DNA of 64,000 bases from an uncultured Eubacteriales bacterium (lineage in GTDB: Bacteria; Bacillota; Clostridia; Oscillospirales; Acutalibacteraceae): NCBI GenBank assembly GCA_910584745.1, contig CAJUDG010000008.1:97854-161853 (forward strand), given 5' to 3'. The notes under the pieces are model-generated. The model was given only the letters and a program-made list of their open reading frames with translations, was not told the DNA's origin and ran no database searches. Shown one piece after another: positions 15,546 through 22,722 of this stretch. The translations under genes and the position numbers were made by a program. Every line of letters starts with the position of its first letter. The stretch's first letter is position 1.

Positions 15546-16492
15546 TGGTGACAGCCGGAATTGTGGTGGCCGGAGTTGTGATGGCTGCCGGAGCCCCCGT
15601 GCCAGTGGTCGTCGCAGTCATAGTCGCAGTGCTCGCAGTCGTAGCTGAGAATGGCCCCGGTGCAGGCGTCTATCTCCAGCTCGTACTCCGCCCAGTCGTA
15701 GACCAGCTCCACCTCGTATATCCAGCAGCCGTGCTCATGGTCCAGCTTCAGCTTGGTGATATGCTGGGCCGTGGCCCCGGGCACCCTTTTCAGGGCGATG
15801 TCCCTGGCCTTGGCCTGGGAGATGGTGGTGGCAGTTGAGCCGCCGGAGGGAGGCGTGGGCGTTGGGTCCGGCGTGGGGGCGGGGGAGGGGGTGGGTTTGG
15901 TATTGGGTCCGCTGAAGCTGTCCGCGTCGGTGACCTCGTCGTCATCATCGCTGCCGTTCAGGGTGACGGTGTTGGTGGCGCTGTCCCAGCCCACGGCCTT
16001 GCCCATTATCTCGCCGATGGCGCGGATGGGCAGGTAGATGGAGCCATTGCACAGCAGGGGGTACACCCGCTTGCCGGCCCCGTCAAGGAACACCCGGGTC
16101 TCGCCGTCCACCACCACGGTAAAGCCCTCCTGGATGGTGGCCTTTACAGCCGCGGCGCTGGGGTTTGCGTCGGGGGCGCCGACGGTGGGCGGGGTGGTGC
16201 GCTCGCCAGCCAGGGTGGCGGTCTTGGTGGAGCTGTTCCAGTCCACGTTCCTGCCCATTATCTCGCCTATGGCCCGCAGGGGCAGATAGGTGGAGCCGTT
16301 ATAGAGCACGGGGTGGGCCTGCTGGCCGGTGACGTGGTAGAACGCGGTCCGCTGGCCGTCGATAAGGATGGTCACGTCCGGGCGCAGCCGGGCGGTGACG
16401 GCGGTGGCAGCCTGGGCCCCGGGGGCCGGCAGGAGCGCCGCGCACACGAAAAGGGCCAGGGCCATGGCGAATGCGGAGAGTTTCTTTGTCAT
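15542..16492 (-). CDS. Secreted protein with two copper-amine-oxidase-N-like domains, PepSY domain and His/Cys/Asp tail
   Basis: 316 residues from ATG MTKKLSAF (AAGGAG 5' of it; an upstream in-frame GTG overlaps that site). Signal peptide to about residue 28 (cleavage near AQA-A). Two tandem stalk-like repeats share the motif YLP-[IL]-RAIGEIMG (about 70-85 and 150-165). A Pro/Thr linker is followed by a PepSY-like domain (ISQAKARDIALKRVPG ... WIYEVELVYDWAEYELEIDACTG). The last 35 residues are His, Asp and Cys rich (CEHCDYDCDDHWHGG, HHNSGHHNSGCHH), suggesting metal binding outside the cell. Function unknown. Confidence 0.8.
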   Translation of the reverse strand: MTKKLSAFAMALALFVCAALLPAPGAQAATAVTARLRPDVTILIDGQRTAFYHVTGQQAHPVLYNGSTYLPLRAIGEIMGRNVDWNSSTKTATLAGERTTPPTVGAPDANPSAAAVKATIQEGFTVVVDGETRVFLDGAGKRVYPLLCNGSIYLPIRAIGEIMGKAVGWDSATNTVTLNGSDDDDEVTDADSFSGPNTKPTPSPAPTPDPTPTPPSGGSTATTISQAKARDIALKRVPGATAQHITKLKLDHEHGCWIYEVELVYDWAEYELEIDACTGAILSYDCEHCDYDCDDHWHGGSGSHHNSGHHNSGCHH

Positions 16493-16534
16493 TGGTGATT
16501 CCACTCCTTAAGAGAAGATATGATTCTACACTAT

Positions 16535-16562
16535 ATTATATCATGTCTTTGGGGAATGTCAA
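16535..16562 (-). promoter_or_regulatory. Promoter of the PepSY/stalk protein gene
   Basis: Minus strand: TTGACA, 16 bp, TATAAT, about 40 bp before the ATG; the -35 touches a GC-rich repeat block (16563-16636). Confidence 0.8.
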
Positions 16563-16739
16563 GAGGGAAGGGGGTCCAGGGGGACAGGTTCCCCTGGCAG
16601 GGGTCCGGGGGCGGAGCCCCTGGGGGTCGTACTTTTCATCGCCGCTTTCCACCCAAAGCAGAAAATCCAGCACCTGCGAATCGTTCAACCCCAGCTTTCT
16701 AAGGCCCAAAATCAACCGGCAGACTTCCCGCTCATTCAC
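16536..16739 (-). CDS. Small protein overlapping the GH3 stop, tail altered by repeat
   Basis: 67 codons. GTG start overlaps the GH3 TGA (GTGA). Residues 1-37 (NEREVCRLILGLRKLGLND ... FLLWVESGDEKY) look like a helical hypothetical protein; the rest is Pro/Gly/Arg translated from a GC-rich repeat and runs into the next promoter. The original C-terminus may have been replaced by the repeat. No function recognised. Confidence 0.45.
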   Translation of the reverse strand: MNEREVCRLILGLRKLGLNDSQVLDFLLWVESGDEKYDPQGLRPRTPARGTCPPGPPSLLTFPKDMI

Positions 16740-19528
16740 TGCCCCATCTCCTTTTGCAGCTCCGCCATAGTCTTCACGATCTCCATCCTGACGGACTTAA
16801 GCTCCAGCCCGGTCTGTGCGGCGAAGAACCGCAGATAGAAGTTCCCGGAGAAGCCCATGACGTTGAACTCCACGGTCTCCCAGTCGCGCTGGGCCCCGGT
16901 AAGGGTGGCCGTGCCCAGAAGATTCCGGTCCTGGAAGACGGACAGGGGCAGCTGGGACACGTCGTTATTGTCGGTGGAGCGCAGTATAAGGGTCAGCTTA
17001 TATAGCCCCTGCTCGTGGATGGACACGCCGAAGCGGGTGTTGTCGCCCTTGCTCATGCCGATAAGGGACACGTCGAAGTCCAGGGTATTGTCCCCGCCGG
17101 TCTGGACGTAGAACATCTCGGCGGAGTCGCCATCATCCAGAGAGGGGGCTTCATCCAGAGCCTTGTCAAGCTCGGTCTCTATGCCGCGCATACGGAGCAT
17201 TGCCGGGGATTGCAGGAGGAAATTGCAGATATTTTTGGCGCTGCGGAGGTATTCGGAGCGGTCCACAGTACCCTTTTCAAGACCCTCGGCGGAGTTGTCG
17301 TGCATGGCGTTGCTCTCGGAATCCGGCACCACCATGAACAGGTCGTTCTGGGCCCGGACCATGGCGGCGGTGTTGGTGCGCTCGCCCTCTTTGCCCTCGT
17401 CGTTGGACTTTGCCCACCAGTCGGTCATGACCATGCCCTCATAGCCCCACTGGCCGTGGAGGATGGTGGTGAGAAGGTCGTAGTTGCTGGCGGACCAGAG
17501 GCCGTTGATGGGGTTATAGCTGGTCATGATGGACCGGGCCTTGCCCCACTTTACAGCAAGCTCGAAGGCTTTGAGGTATATTTCCCGCATGGCCCGCTCG
17601 GAGACCACAGCCTCCACATCATGGCGGTGGAACTCCTGGCTGTTGCAGGCGAAGTGCTTTATAGTTCCGGTGACGCCGTACTTCTGCATGGCGGTGAGCT
17701 GGGCGGCGGCCATGTGCCCGGTGAGCAGGGGGTCCTCGGAGAAGTATTCAAAGTTGCGGCCATTGAGGGGGTGGCGGTGGATGTTTATGCCGGGGCCCAG
17801 AAGGGTGTCGACCTTGTTCTTCCTGAGCTCAAGGCCCTCGTACTCGTAGAGCTCTTCTACCAGCTCCGGGTCGAAGGAGCAGGCCATCAGGGTGCCGTTG
17901 GGCATGGCAAAGGCGTGGGTGCCGCAGTCCATGCGTATGCCGCTGGGACCGTCGGCGCAGCAGCCGGTGGGGATGCCGAAATCAAGAAGGCGCTTTGTGA
18001 CCCCGCCGAAGGCTCCCGCCGTGCCGGGGGTGACCTTGGGGGAGCACATGCCCTCGCCCCGGACTATGCAGCAGAGGTCATCGTCGGTGAGCTGGGCTAA
18101 GAATTCGTCCATACTGACCTTGCCCTCGGCAACGTCGGCGAGCTTATAGCCCTTATCCCCGGTGCAGGGAGCGGCCTTCACCAGCTTCCCGCTGCGGCGG
18201 TCCATGGGGGCTACTGTGCGCAGGGGCGCGGGCTCGTATGCTTTAGTATACACGCCGCCCTCGGGAGCGCCGGGGCGCAGGCGGTCGAAGGGGGTCACGG
18301 GGGCGCAGGCCTCCTCAAGCTGCTCCACAACGGTCTCCTCTAAAGTGACCGAGCCGACTTTCTTGGCCGAGCGCACGTCGGTGCCTATATAGAAGGTATA
18401 CTCGCCGCCCTCAAGCACCCAGGCGGACTTGTGGCCGGTCACGCCGCTGTCGTCGTAGCTGGCAAGCTGGGCGAAGGGTACGGTAAAGCTAAAAGTCTCG
18501 GTCTCTCCGGGGGCCAGTTCCTTTGTCTTGCCAAAGGCACACAGGGAGCGGGCGGGCTGGCCAAGCCTGCCCTGGGGAGCCTCAACATAGACCTGCACGA
18601 CCTCGCGGCCCGGGCGTGAGCCGGTGTTCGTCACTTCGGCCTCCATGCTGGCCTGGGCGGCGGTCACGCCGATGCCGGTGTGCTTCACGTCGAAGGTGGT
18701 GTACGTCAGCCCGAAGCCGAAGGGGTACAGCACCTTCTCAGGGGCGAAGGTCTCGAAGTACCGGTAGCCCACATAGATATCCTCGGGGTAGAGGTTGCGG
18801 CTCTCGCTGCCGAAGTGTTCCGCGGCGGGATAGTCGCTGATGTCACGGGCTATGGTGTCGGAGAGCCTGCCGCCGGGGGCCTGTTTGCCGGTGAGCACGT
18901 CGGCCACAGCCAGACCGCCCTCCTGGCCCCCCTGCCAGACGTACATGACCGCCCCGGGCCTATAGTCCTCCACCCACTTCATGTCCAGGGTGCCGCCGGT
19001 GTTGAGGACCACGGCAACCTTCTCGAATTTACCACAGACGGCCTTAAGCATATCCCGCTCGGCCTGGGCCAGCAGATAGCTGCCCTCGACGGCGGAGCTG
19101 TCCTTGTCCTCGCCAGCCGTGCGGCCCAGTATCACCACCGCCGCGTCATTGCGCCCAGCGGCGGCGCTGACCGTCTCCTCCGTAAGGGGCATCTCCTCCT
19201 GATACCAGGGCTCGTTGGCCCAGCCCTGGCCCACATCGAAGGGGTGGTCCACTATCCAGGCCTCATACTCGGCCTTGAGCGCGGCGTCCACCGTCACCGC
19301 GCCGGAGAGCTCAAGGCCCTCGGTTATGCTTGGCACGTGGCCGGTGTTCACAAGGCCGCCGGAGCCGGTGCCGGACTTGTAGTAGTTGAACTGGCTGCGG
19401 CCGAACACCGCCACTTTAGCGCCCTCGCTAAAGGGCAGCACCGGGCCGTCGTTGCGAAGGAGCACGCAGCCCTCTGCCGCCGTCCTGCGGGCAAGGGCCG
19501 AGTATGCGCTGGGGTCAAAGGTTTTCAT
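16736..19528 (-). CDS. Glycoside hydrolase family 3, domain-permuted (beta-glucosidase type)
   Basis: 930 residues. The domain order is inverted compared with classic GH3: the (alpha/beta)6 sandwich comes first (EGCVLLRNDGPVLPF, VILGRTAGEDKD), then a fibronectin III-like domain (about 275-360), then the TIM barrel (CCADGPSGIRM, NIHRHPLNGRNFEYFSEDP, KHFACNSQE, nucleophile motif VMTDWWA), and a C-terminal beta domain. Such permuted GH3 enzymes are known in rumen Clostridia. No signal peptide, so intracellular hydrolysis of short beta-glycosides is likely. Confidence 0.9.
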   Translation of the reverse strand: MKTFDPSAYSALARRTAAEGCVLLRNDGPVLPFSEGAKVAVFGRSQFNYYKSGTGSGGLVNTGHVPSITEGLELSGAVTVDAALKAEYEAWIVDHPFDVGQGWANEPWYQEEMPLTEETVSAAAGRNDAAVVILGRTAGEDKDSSAVEGSYLLAQAERDMLKAVCGKFEKVAVVLNTGGTLDMKWVEDYRPGAVMYVWQGGQEGGLAVADVLTGKQAPGGRLSDTIARDISDYPAAEHFGSESRNLYPEDIYVGYRYFETFAPEKVLYPFGFGLTYTTFDVKHTGIGVTAAQASMEAEVTNTGSRPGREVVQVYVEAPQGRLGQPARSLCAFGKTKELAPGETETFSFTVPFAQLASYDDSGVTGHKSAWVLEGGEYTFYIGTDVRSAKKVGSVTLEETVVEQLEEACAPVTPFDRLRPGAPEGGVYTKAYEPAPLRTVAPMDRRSGKLVKAAPCTGDKGYKLADVAEGKVSMDEFLAQLTDDDLCCIVRGEGMCSPKVTPGTAGAFGGVTKRLLDFGIPTGCCADGPSGIRMDCGTHAFAMPNGTLMACSFDPELVEELYEYEGLELRKNKVDTLLGPGINIHRHPLNGRNFEYFSEDPLLTGHMAAAQLTAMQKYGVTGTIKHFACNSQEFHRHDVEAVVSERAMREIYLKAFELAVKWGKARSIMTSYNPINGLWSASNYDLLTTILHGQWGYEGMVMTDWWAKSNDEGKEGERTNTAAMVRAQNDLFMVVPDSESNAMHDNSAEGLEKGTVDRSEYLRSAKNICNFLLQSPAMLRMRGIETELDKALDEAPSLDDGDSAEMFYVQTGGDNTLDFDVSLIGMSKGDNTRFGVSIHEQGLYKLTLILRSTDNNDVSQLPLSVFQDRNLLGTATLTGAQRDWETVEFNVMGFSGNFYLRFFAAQTGLELKSVRMEIVKTMAELQKEMGQ

Positions 19529-19566
19529 AAAATTACCGCCTTTCGTTGATGAAATTATACAACAAT

Positions 19567-19595
19567 ATTATAACATAGCGGCGGCGAATTAGCAA
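19567..19595 (-). promoter_or_regulatory. Promoter of GH3 gene
   Basis: Minus strand: TTGCTA, 17 bp, TATAAT, about 40 bp before the ATG. Confidence 0.75.
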
Positions 19596-19626
19596 GAAGT
19601 TTGTATAGGCATGGCGGCGAATTATG

Positions 19627-19655
19627 TTGACAAACCGCGAAGCATACACTATAAT
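19627..19655 (+). promoter_or_regulatory. Promoter of 35-residue peptide gene (locus T2)
   Basis: TTGACA, 17 bp, TATAAT. The start site would fall at about 19662, directly at the left end of the cloverleaf element. Confidence 0.85.
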
Positions 19656-19661
19656 GAAAAC

Positions 19662-19804
19662 AAGCCCCCTATGCGCTACATATAGTTAACACGGTTCAAA
19701 AGAGGTATCTTACCTCTTTTGAACTAGGCGGCGCAGCCGCCGTGCTTGAAAAACGGTATATACCGTTTTTCAAGTGTGTTTACTATATAGCACGATGAGG
19801 GGGT
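19662..19804. mobile_element. Cloverleaf palindromic element (MITE-like) inserted in the T2 leader
   Basis: About 140 bp. Outer arms of 28 bp (19665-19692 and 19776-19803) are imperfect inverted repeats: CCCCCT...ATATAGTTAACAC against GTGTTTACTATATA...AGGGGG. Between them are three hairpins: 19695-19723 (13-bp perfect stem), 19727-19741 (GGCGGC gca GCCGCC) and 19745-19774 (30-base perfect palindrome). Removing the element would bring the T2 -10 box to about 10 bp from GGGACTGCCAAT, the same spacing as in the antisense leader, so it is best read as an insertion. No ORF inside. Confidence 0.7.
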
Positions 19805-19885
19805 TGGGACTGCCAATTTGGCCAAGCTGGCGAGAGCCGGTATTGGGGCGGTATGGCTCTACTTCCGGAAGGGGGTGAGAGCTCA

Positions 19886-19993
19886 ATGCCTATAACTCTG
19901 ACGTTTCATTTTCGTGGCATCACGATCAGCATAAAACTGTCGATTGCCAAGAGCGTAAAGAGCGAAAAGCAAAACCGCCACTCTGCAAAGTGA
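19886..19993 (+). CDS. 35-residue basic peptide with convergent antisense RNA (T2)
   Basis: Opens MPITLTFHFRGITISIKLS, alternating hydrophobic/polar as in a beta-strand, then KSVKSEKQNRHSAK. The last codons (NRHSAK) are written in the left and right arms of the terminator hairpin. AAGGGGGTGA is the ribosome site, and it can pair with CTACTTCC just upstream. The convergent antisense promoter marks it as a type I toxin-like locus. I know of no characterised homologue; peptide function is inferred. Confidence 0.65.
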   Translation: MPITLTFHFRGITISIKLSIAKSVKSEKQNRHSAK

Positions 19994-20083
19994 CGGCTTT
20001 TGTGAAATAATAAAGTAACAGAAACCTGAATCCAAGTGGAGCCAGCCGTGTGACTTCGCAAGAAGTCATTGGCAGTCCCTCTA
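19965..20083 (-). ncRNA. Antisense RNA of locus T2
   Basis: Minus-strand promoter TTGACA (20113-20118), 17 bp, TATAAT (20090-20095). About 120 nt. It carries GGGACTGCCAAT and GGCTCCACTT, same-sense matches of the peptide leader (19806-19817, and GGCTCTACTT from 19855), plus a GACTTC ttgc GAAGTC hairpin. Confidence 0.75.
19971..20001. terminator. Bidirectional terminator of locus T2
   Basis: AAAACCG-cCACT ctgcaa AGTG-aCGG-cTTTT. Symmetric A/T flanks allow termination on both strands; the peptide's stop codon is inside. Confidence 0.75.
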
Positions 20084-20217
20084 CTTGATATTATAGCGGC
20101 GCCAGCCCGATTTGTCAAGGGCCAGCGCCGCAATTTTGCGCCCGCGCACAAAATTACACAAAATATACCCCTGAGAGGGGCAATATCTGTGAATGAAAGA
20201 AAATTCATATTTTACCC

Positions 20218-20246
20218 TTGACAATGTATATTTATGCGGTTATAAT
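20218..20246 (+). promoter_or_regulatory. Promoter of amino-acid ABC transporter operon
   Basis: TTGACA, 17 bp, TATAAT, 47 bp before the substrate-binding-protein ATG. Confidence 0.88.
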
Positions 20247-20293
20247 GTATGACGTACTCAAAACAATCAAAAACAGAAAGAAGTGCGTTATTT

Positions 20294-21184
20294 ATGAAGA
20301 TGAAGAAGATACTGGCCCTTATCCTGGCCCTCTGCCTTATCGTCACGGCGGCAGCGGCCTGCGGCGGGGACAGCGGCAAGGGCGGCGGCAAGCTTAAGGT
20401 TGCCACAAGCCCGGACTTTGCCCCCATGGCCTTTGTGGACACCAGCAAGCAGGGCCAGGAGCAGTATGTAGGCTTTGACATCATGCTGGCCAATTATATA
20501 GCCGACGAGATGGGCAAGGAGCTTGAGATAATGCCCATGAGCTTTGACGCGTGCACCACCGCCGTCAGCACCGGCACGGTGGACATGGCCATTTCCGGCT
20601 TCTCCTGGAAGCAGGACCGGGAGGACAACTTCAACCTCTCTGACTTCTACTATCCCGGGGACAACGAGAGCGACCAGGTGGTGATCGTGCGCAAGGAGGA
20701 CGAGGGCAAGTACACAAAGCCCGAGGATTTCGCCGGGATGAAGGTGGGGGCCCAGACCAGCTCTTTACAGGAGTCCCTCTGCCAGGAGCAGCTGCCCGAC
20801 TGCGAGATAGTGGTGGTGGGGGACCTTGGCACCGGCCTCTTGCAGCTTAAGAAGGGCGACTTCGACGCCATGGCCGTGGCAAAGGGCCAGGCGGACGTGT
20901 TCATGTCCAACGACGACGGCGTGGCCCTTTCCGGCTTCCAGTTCGAGGTGGACCCCAAGTACACCGCCAACGTCATCGTGATGAAGAAGGGCGCGGACGA
21001 CCTGACAAAACAGGTCAACGAGATACTTAAGAAGGCCTATGACTCCGGGGTGTACGGCCAGTGGTACGACGAGGCCAAGGAGCTGGCCATGAGCGCCACA
21101 GCCGAGGAGGTCACCATGCCCGACGAGCCCTCCGGCGCTGATGAGGGCGGCGAAGGGGGCGAGCCCTCCACCCAGGAAGAGTAA
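20294..21184 (+). CDS. Polar amino-acid ABC transporter, substrate-binding lipoprotein
   Basis: 296 residues from MKMKKILAL (an in-frame ATG 45 bp earlier lacks a ribosome site). Lipoprotein signal with lipobox AAAAC at residues 21-25, then a family 3 solute-binding domain: GFDIMLANYIADEMG, the loop FDACTTAVSTGTVDMAISG and KVGAQTSSLQE. The C-terminal tail is acidic and disordered (DEPSGADEGGEGGE). It collects an amino acid at the outer face; the side-chain specificity is not decidable. First gene of SBP-permease-ATPase-M20 peptidase. Confidence 0.93.
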   Translation: MKMKKILALILALCLIVTAAAACGGDSGKGGGKLKVATSPDFAPMAFVDTSKQGQEQYVGFDIMLANYIADEMGKELEIMPMSFDACTTAVSTGTVDMAISGFSWKQDREDNFNLSDFYYPGDNESDQVVIVRKEDEGKYTKPEDFAGMKVGAQTSSLQESLCQEQLPDCEIVVVGDLGTGLLQLKKGDFDAMAVAKGQADVFMSNDDGVALSGFQFEVDPKYTANVIVMKKGADDLTKQVNEILKKAYDSGVYGQWYDEAKELAMSATAEEVTMPDEPSGADEGGEGGEPSTQEE

Positions 21185-21225
21185 AGATCACAAGTATTTT
21201 CATGATTGATTGTCCTTTCTAAAGT

Positions 21226-21259
21226 GCCGTACCCGCCCGGTTTTCGGGGCGGGTACGGG
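21226..21259 (+). promoter_or_regulatory. Intercistronic hairpin between SBP and permease genes
   Basis: GCCGTACCCGCCC and GGGCGGGTACGGGC form a 12-13-bp stem without a T-run. In SBP operons such stems protect the upstream message and raise SBP over permease; here that is inferred. Confidence 0.7.
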
Positions 21260-21296
21260 CATATTACAGGAAAAAATTAGTGGAGGGAGCAAGGGA

Positions 21297-21986
21297 ATGG
21301 ATCTGTCGCAGATTGGACCGAATATAGTGAAGATCTTACAGCAGTATTGGCAGGTATTTTTACTGGAGGGGGTGGCGAACACCCTGAAGCTGACGGCGAT
21401 AGCGGTGCTGTTCGGCGTTATCCTGGGCACGCTTGTGGCCATGGCGAAGATGTGCCGCTTTAAGGTGGTGCGGTTCTTTATCGGGGTGTACATCGAGGTC
21501 ATAAGGGGCACGCCCATACTTTTGCAGCTTTACATATTCTACTTCGTGCTGCCCCAGCTTCTGCCCTTTCTGGCGCTGTCGCCCTTCATGTGGGTGGCGC
21601 TGGCGCTGTGCATAAACTCCTCGGCCTATGTGTCCGAGGTGATCAGGGCGGGCATACAGGCCGTGGACAAGGGCCAGACCGAGGCGGCCAGAAGCCTTGG
21701 CCTTTCCGGGCGGCAGACCATGACCCGGATAGTGCTGCCCCAGGCGGTGCGGAATATTTTACCGGCCCTTGGCAACGAGTTCATCATGATGTTGAAGGAG
21801 ACCTCCCTTGCGTCCACGTTCTTCCTGGGGGACCTGATGACCTCGTACCTGCTGGTGGGCGGGGCCACGTACCTGAGGTTCGAGGCGCTTATCATAGTGG
21901 GCGTGATATATCTCTGCCTGACCTTCCCCTTGAGCAAGGTCGTGGCGGCATTCGAGAGGAGGATGGCACGTGGAACAGCGGACTGA
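21297..21986 (+). CDS. Polar amino-acid ABC transporter permease
   Basis: 229 residues from MDLSQIG (GGAGGG and AAGGGA upstream; earlier in-frame codons are leader). Five membrane segments. The N-terminal GVANTLKLTAIAV and the EAA loop EAARSLGLSGRQTMTRIVLPQA are typical of HisM/GlnP permeases. RGTPILLQLYIFYFVLP is the family signature. It works with the SBP upstream and the ATPase whose start overlaps this gene's end. Confidence 0.95.
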   Translation: MDLSQIGPNIVKILQQYWQVFLLEGVANTLKLTAIAVLFGVILGTLVAMAKMCRFKVVRFFIGVYIEVIRGTPILLQLYIFYFVLPQLLPFLALSPFMWVALALCINSSAYVSEVIRAGIQAVDKGQTEAARSLGLSGRQTMTRIVLPQAVRNILPALGNEFIMMLKETSLASTFFLGDLMTSYLLVGGATYLRFEALIIVGVIYLCLTFPLSKVVAAFERRMARGTAD

Positions 21987-22710
21987 GCTTATAAAGACGG
22001 TGGACCTTCATAAGAGCTTTGGCAAATTGCAGGTTTTGAAGGGCGTGTCGGAGACCATACACTCCGGCGAGGTGGTGTCGGTCATCGGGCCCTCGGGCGG
22101 CGGCAAGAGCACCTTTCTCAGGTGCCTTAACATGCTTGAGACCCCGGAGAAGGGGCAGATATTCTTCGAGGGCGTGGAGATAACCGGCAAGAAGGTGGAC
22201 ATCGACCTGCACCGGCAGAAGATGGGGATGGTGTTCCAGCACTTCAATGTGTTCCCCCATCTTAGCGTGAAAAGAAATATCACTCTTGCGCCGACGCTGG
22301 TAAAGGGCATGAGCGCGGAGGACGCGGACAGGAAGGCCATGGAGCTTTTGGAGCGGGTGGGCCTTTCGGACAAAGCGGACGTCATGCCGGGGAAGCTGTC
22401 CGGCGGGCAGAAGCAGCGGCTTGCGATAGTGCGGGCGCTGGCCATGGAGCCGGACGTTATGCTGTTTGACGAGCCCACGAGCGCACTGGACCCGGAGATG
22501 GTGGGCGAGGTGCTGGAGGTCATAAAGGGGCTGGTCGAGACGGGGATGACCAGCGTCATTGTGACCCATGAGATGGGGTTTGCCAGGGAGGTGTCGGACC
22601 GGGTGCTGTTTATGGCCGAGGGGGTCATAATGGAGTCGGGGGAGCCGGACGAGCTGTTTAATCACCCGAAAAACCCGAGGTTGCAGGACTTTTTGGGGAA
22701 GGTACTTTAA
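21970..22710 (+). CDS. Polar amino-acid ABC transporter ATP-binding protein
   Basis: 246 residues, GTG start overlapping the permease by 17 bp with AGGAGG upstream. Walker A GPSGGGKST, Q-loop MVFQHFNVFPHLSV, signature LSGGQKQR, Walker B VMLFDEPTSALD, switch His VTHEMGFA. Closest to GlnQ/HisP-type ATPases. It energises uptake of the SBP's ligand. Confidence 0.96.
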   Translation: MEQRTELIKTVDLHKSFGKLQVLKGVSETIHSGEVVSVIGPSGGGKSTFLRCLNMLETPEKGQIFFEGVEITGKKVDIDLHRQKMGMVFQHFNVFPHLSVKRNITLAPTLVKGMSAEDADRKAMELLERVGLSDKADVMPGKLSGGQKQRLAIVRALAMEPDVMLFDEPTSALDPEMVGEVLEVIKGLVETGMTSVIVTHEMGFAREVSDRVLFMAEGVIMESGEPDELFNHPKNPRLQDFLGKVL

Positions 22711-22722
22711 GGAGGTTATTTT

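Noticed and set aside
15542..15700. Separate metallothionein-like ORF at the 3' end of the PepSY gene
   Set aside because: The His/Cys-rich part is in frame with the signal peptide, stalk and PepSY domains; there is no internal ribosome site.
19662..19804. Cloverleaf as a tRNA, T-box or riboswitch
   Set aside because: No tRNA-like conserved bases, no anticodon arm, no T-box motif; the arms are perfect palindromes and the spacing evidence favours an insertion.
20249..20293. Longer N-terminus for the substrate-binding protein
   Set aside because: The extra 15 residues would bury the signal peptide, and the upstream ATG overlaps the promoter start-site region without a ribosome site.
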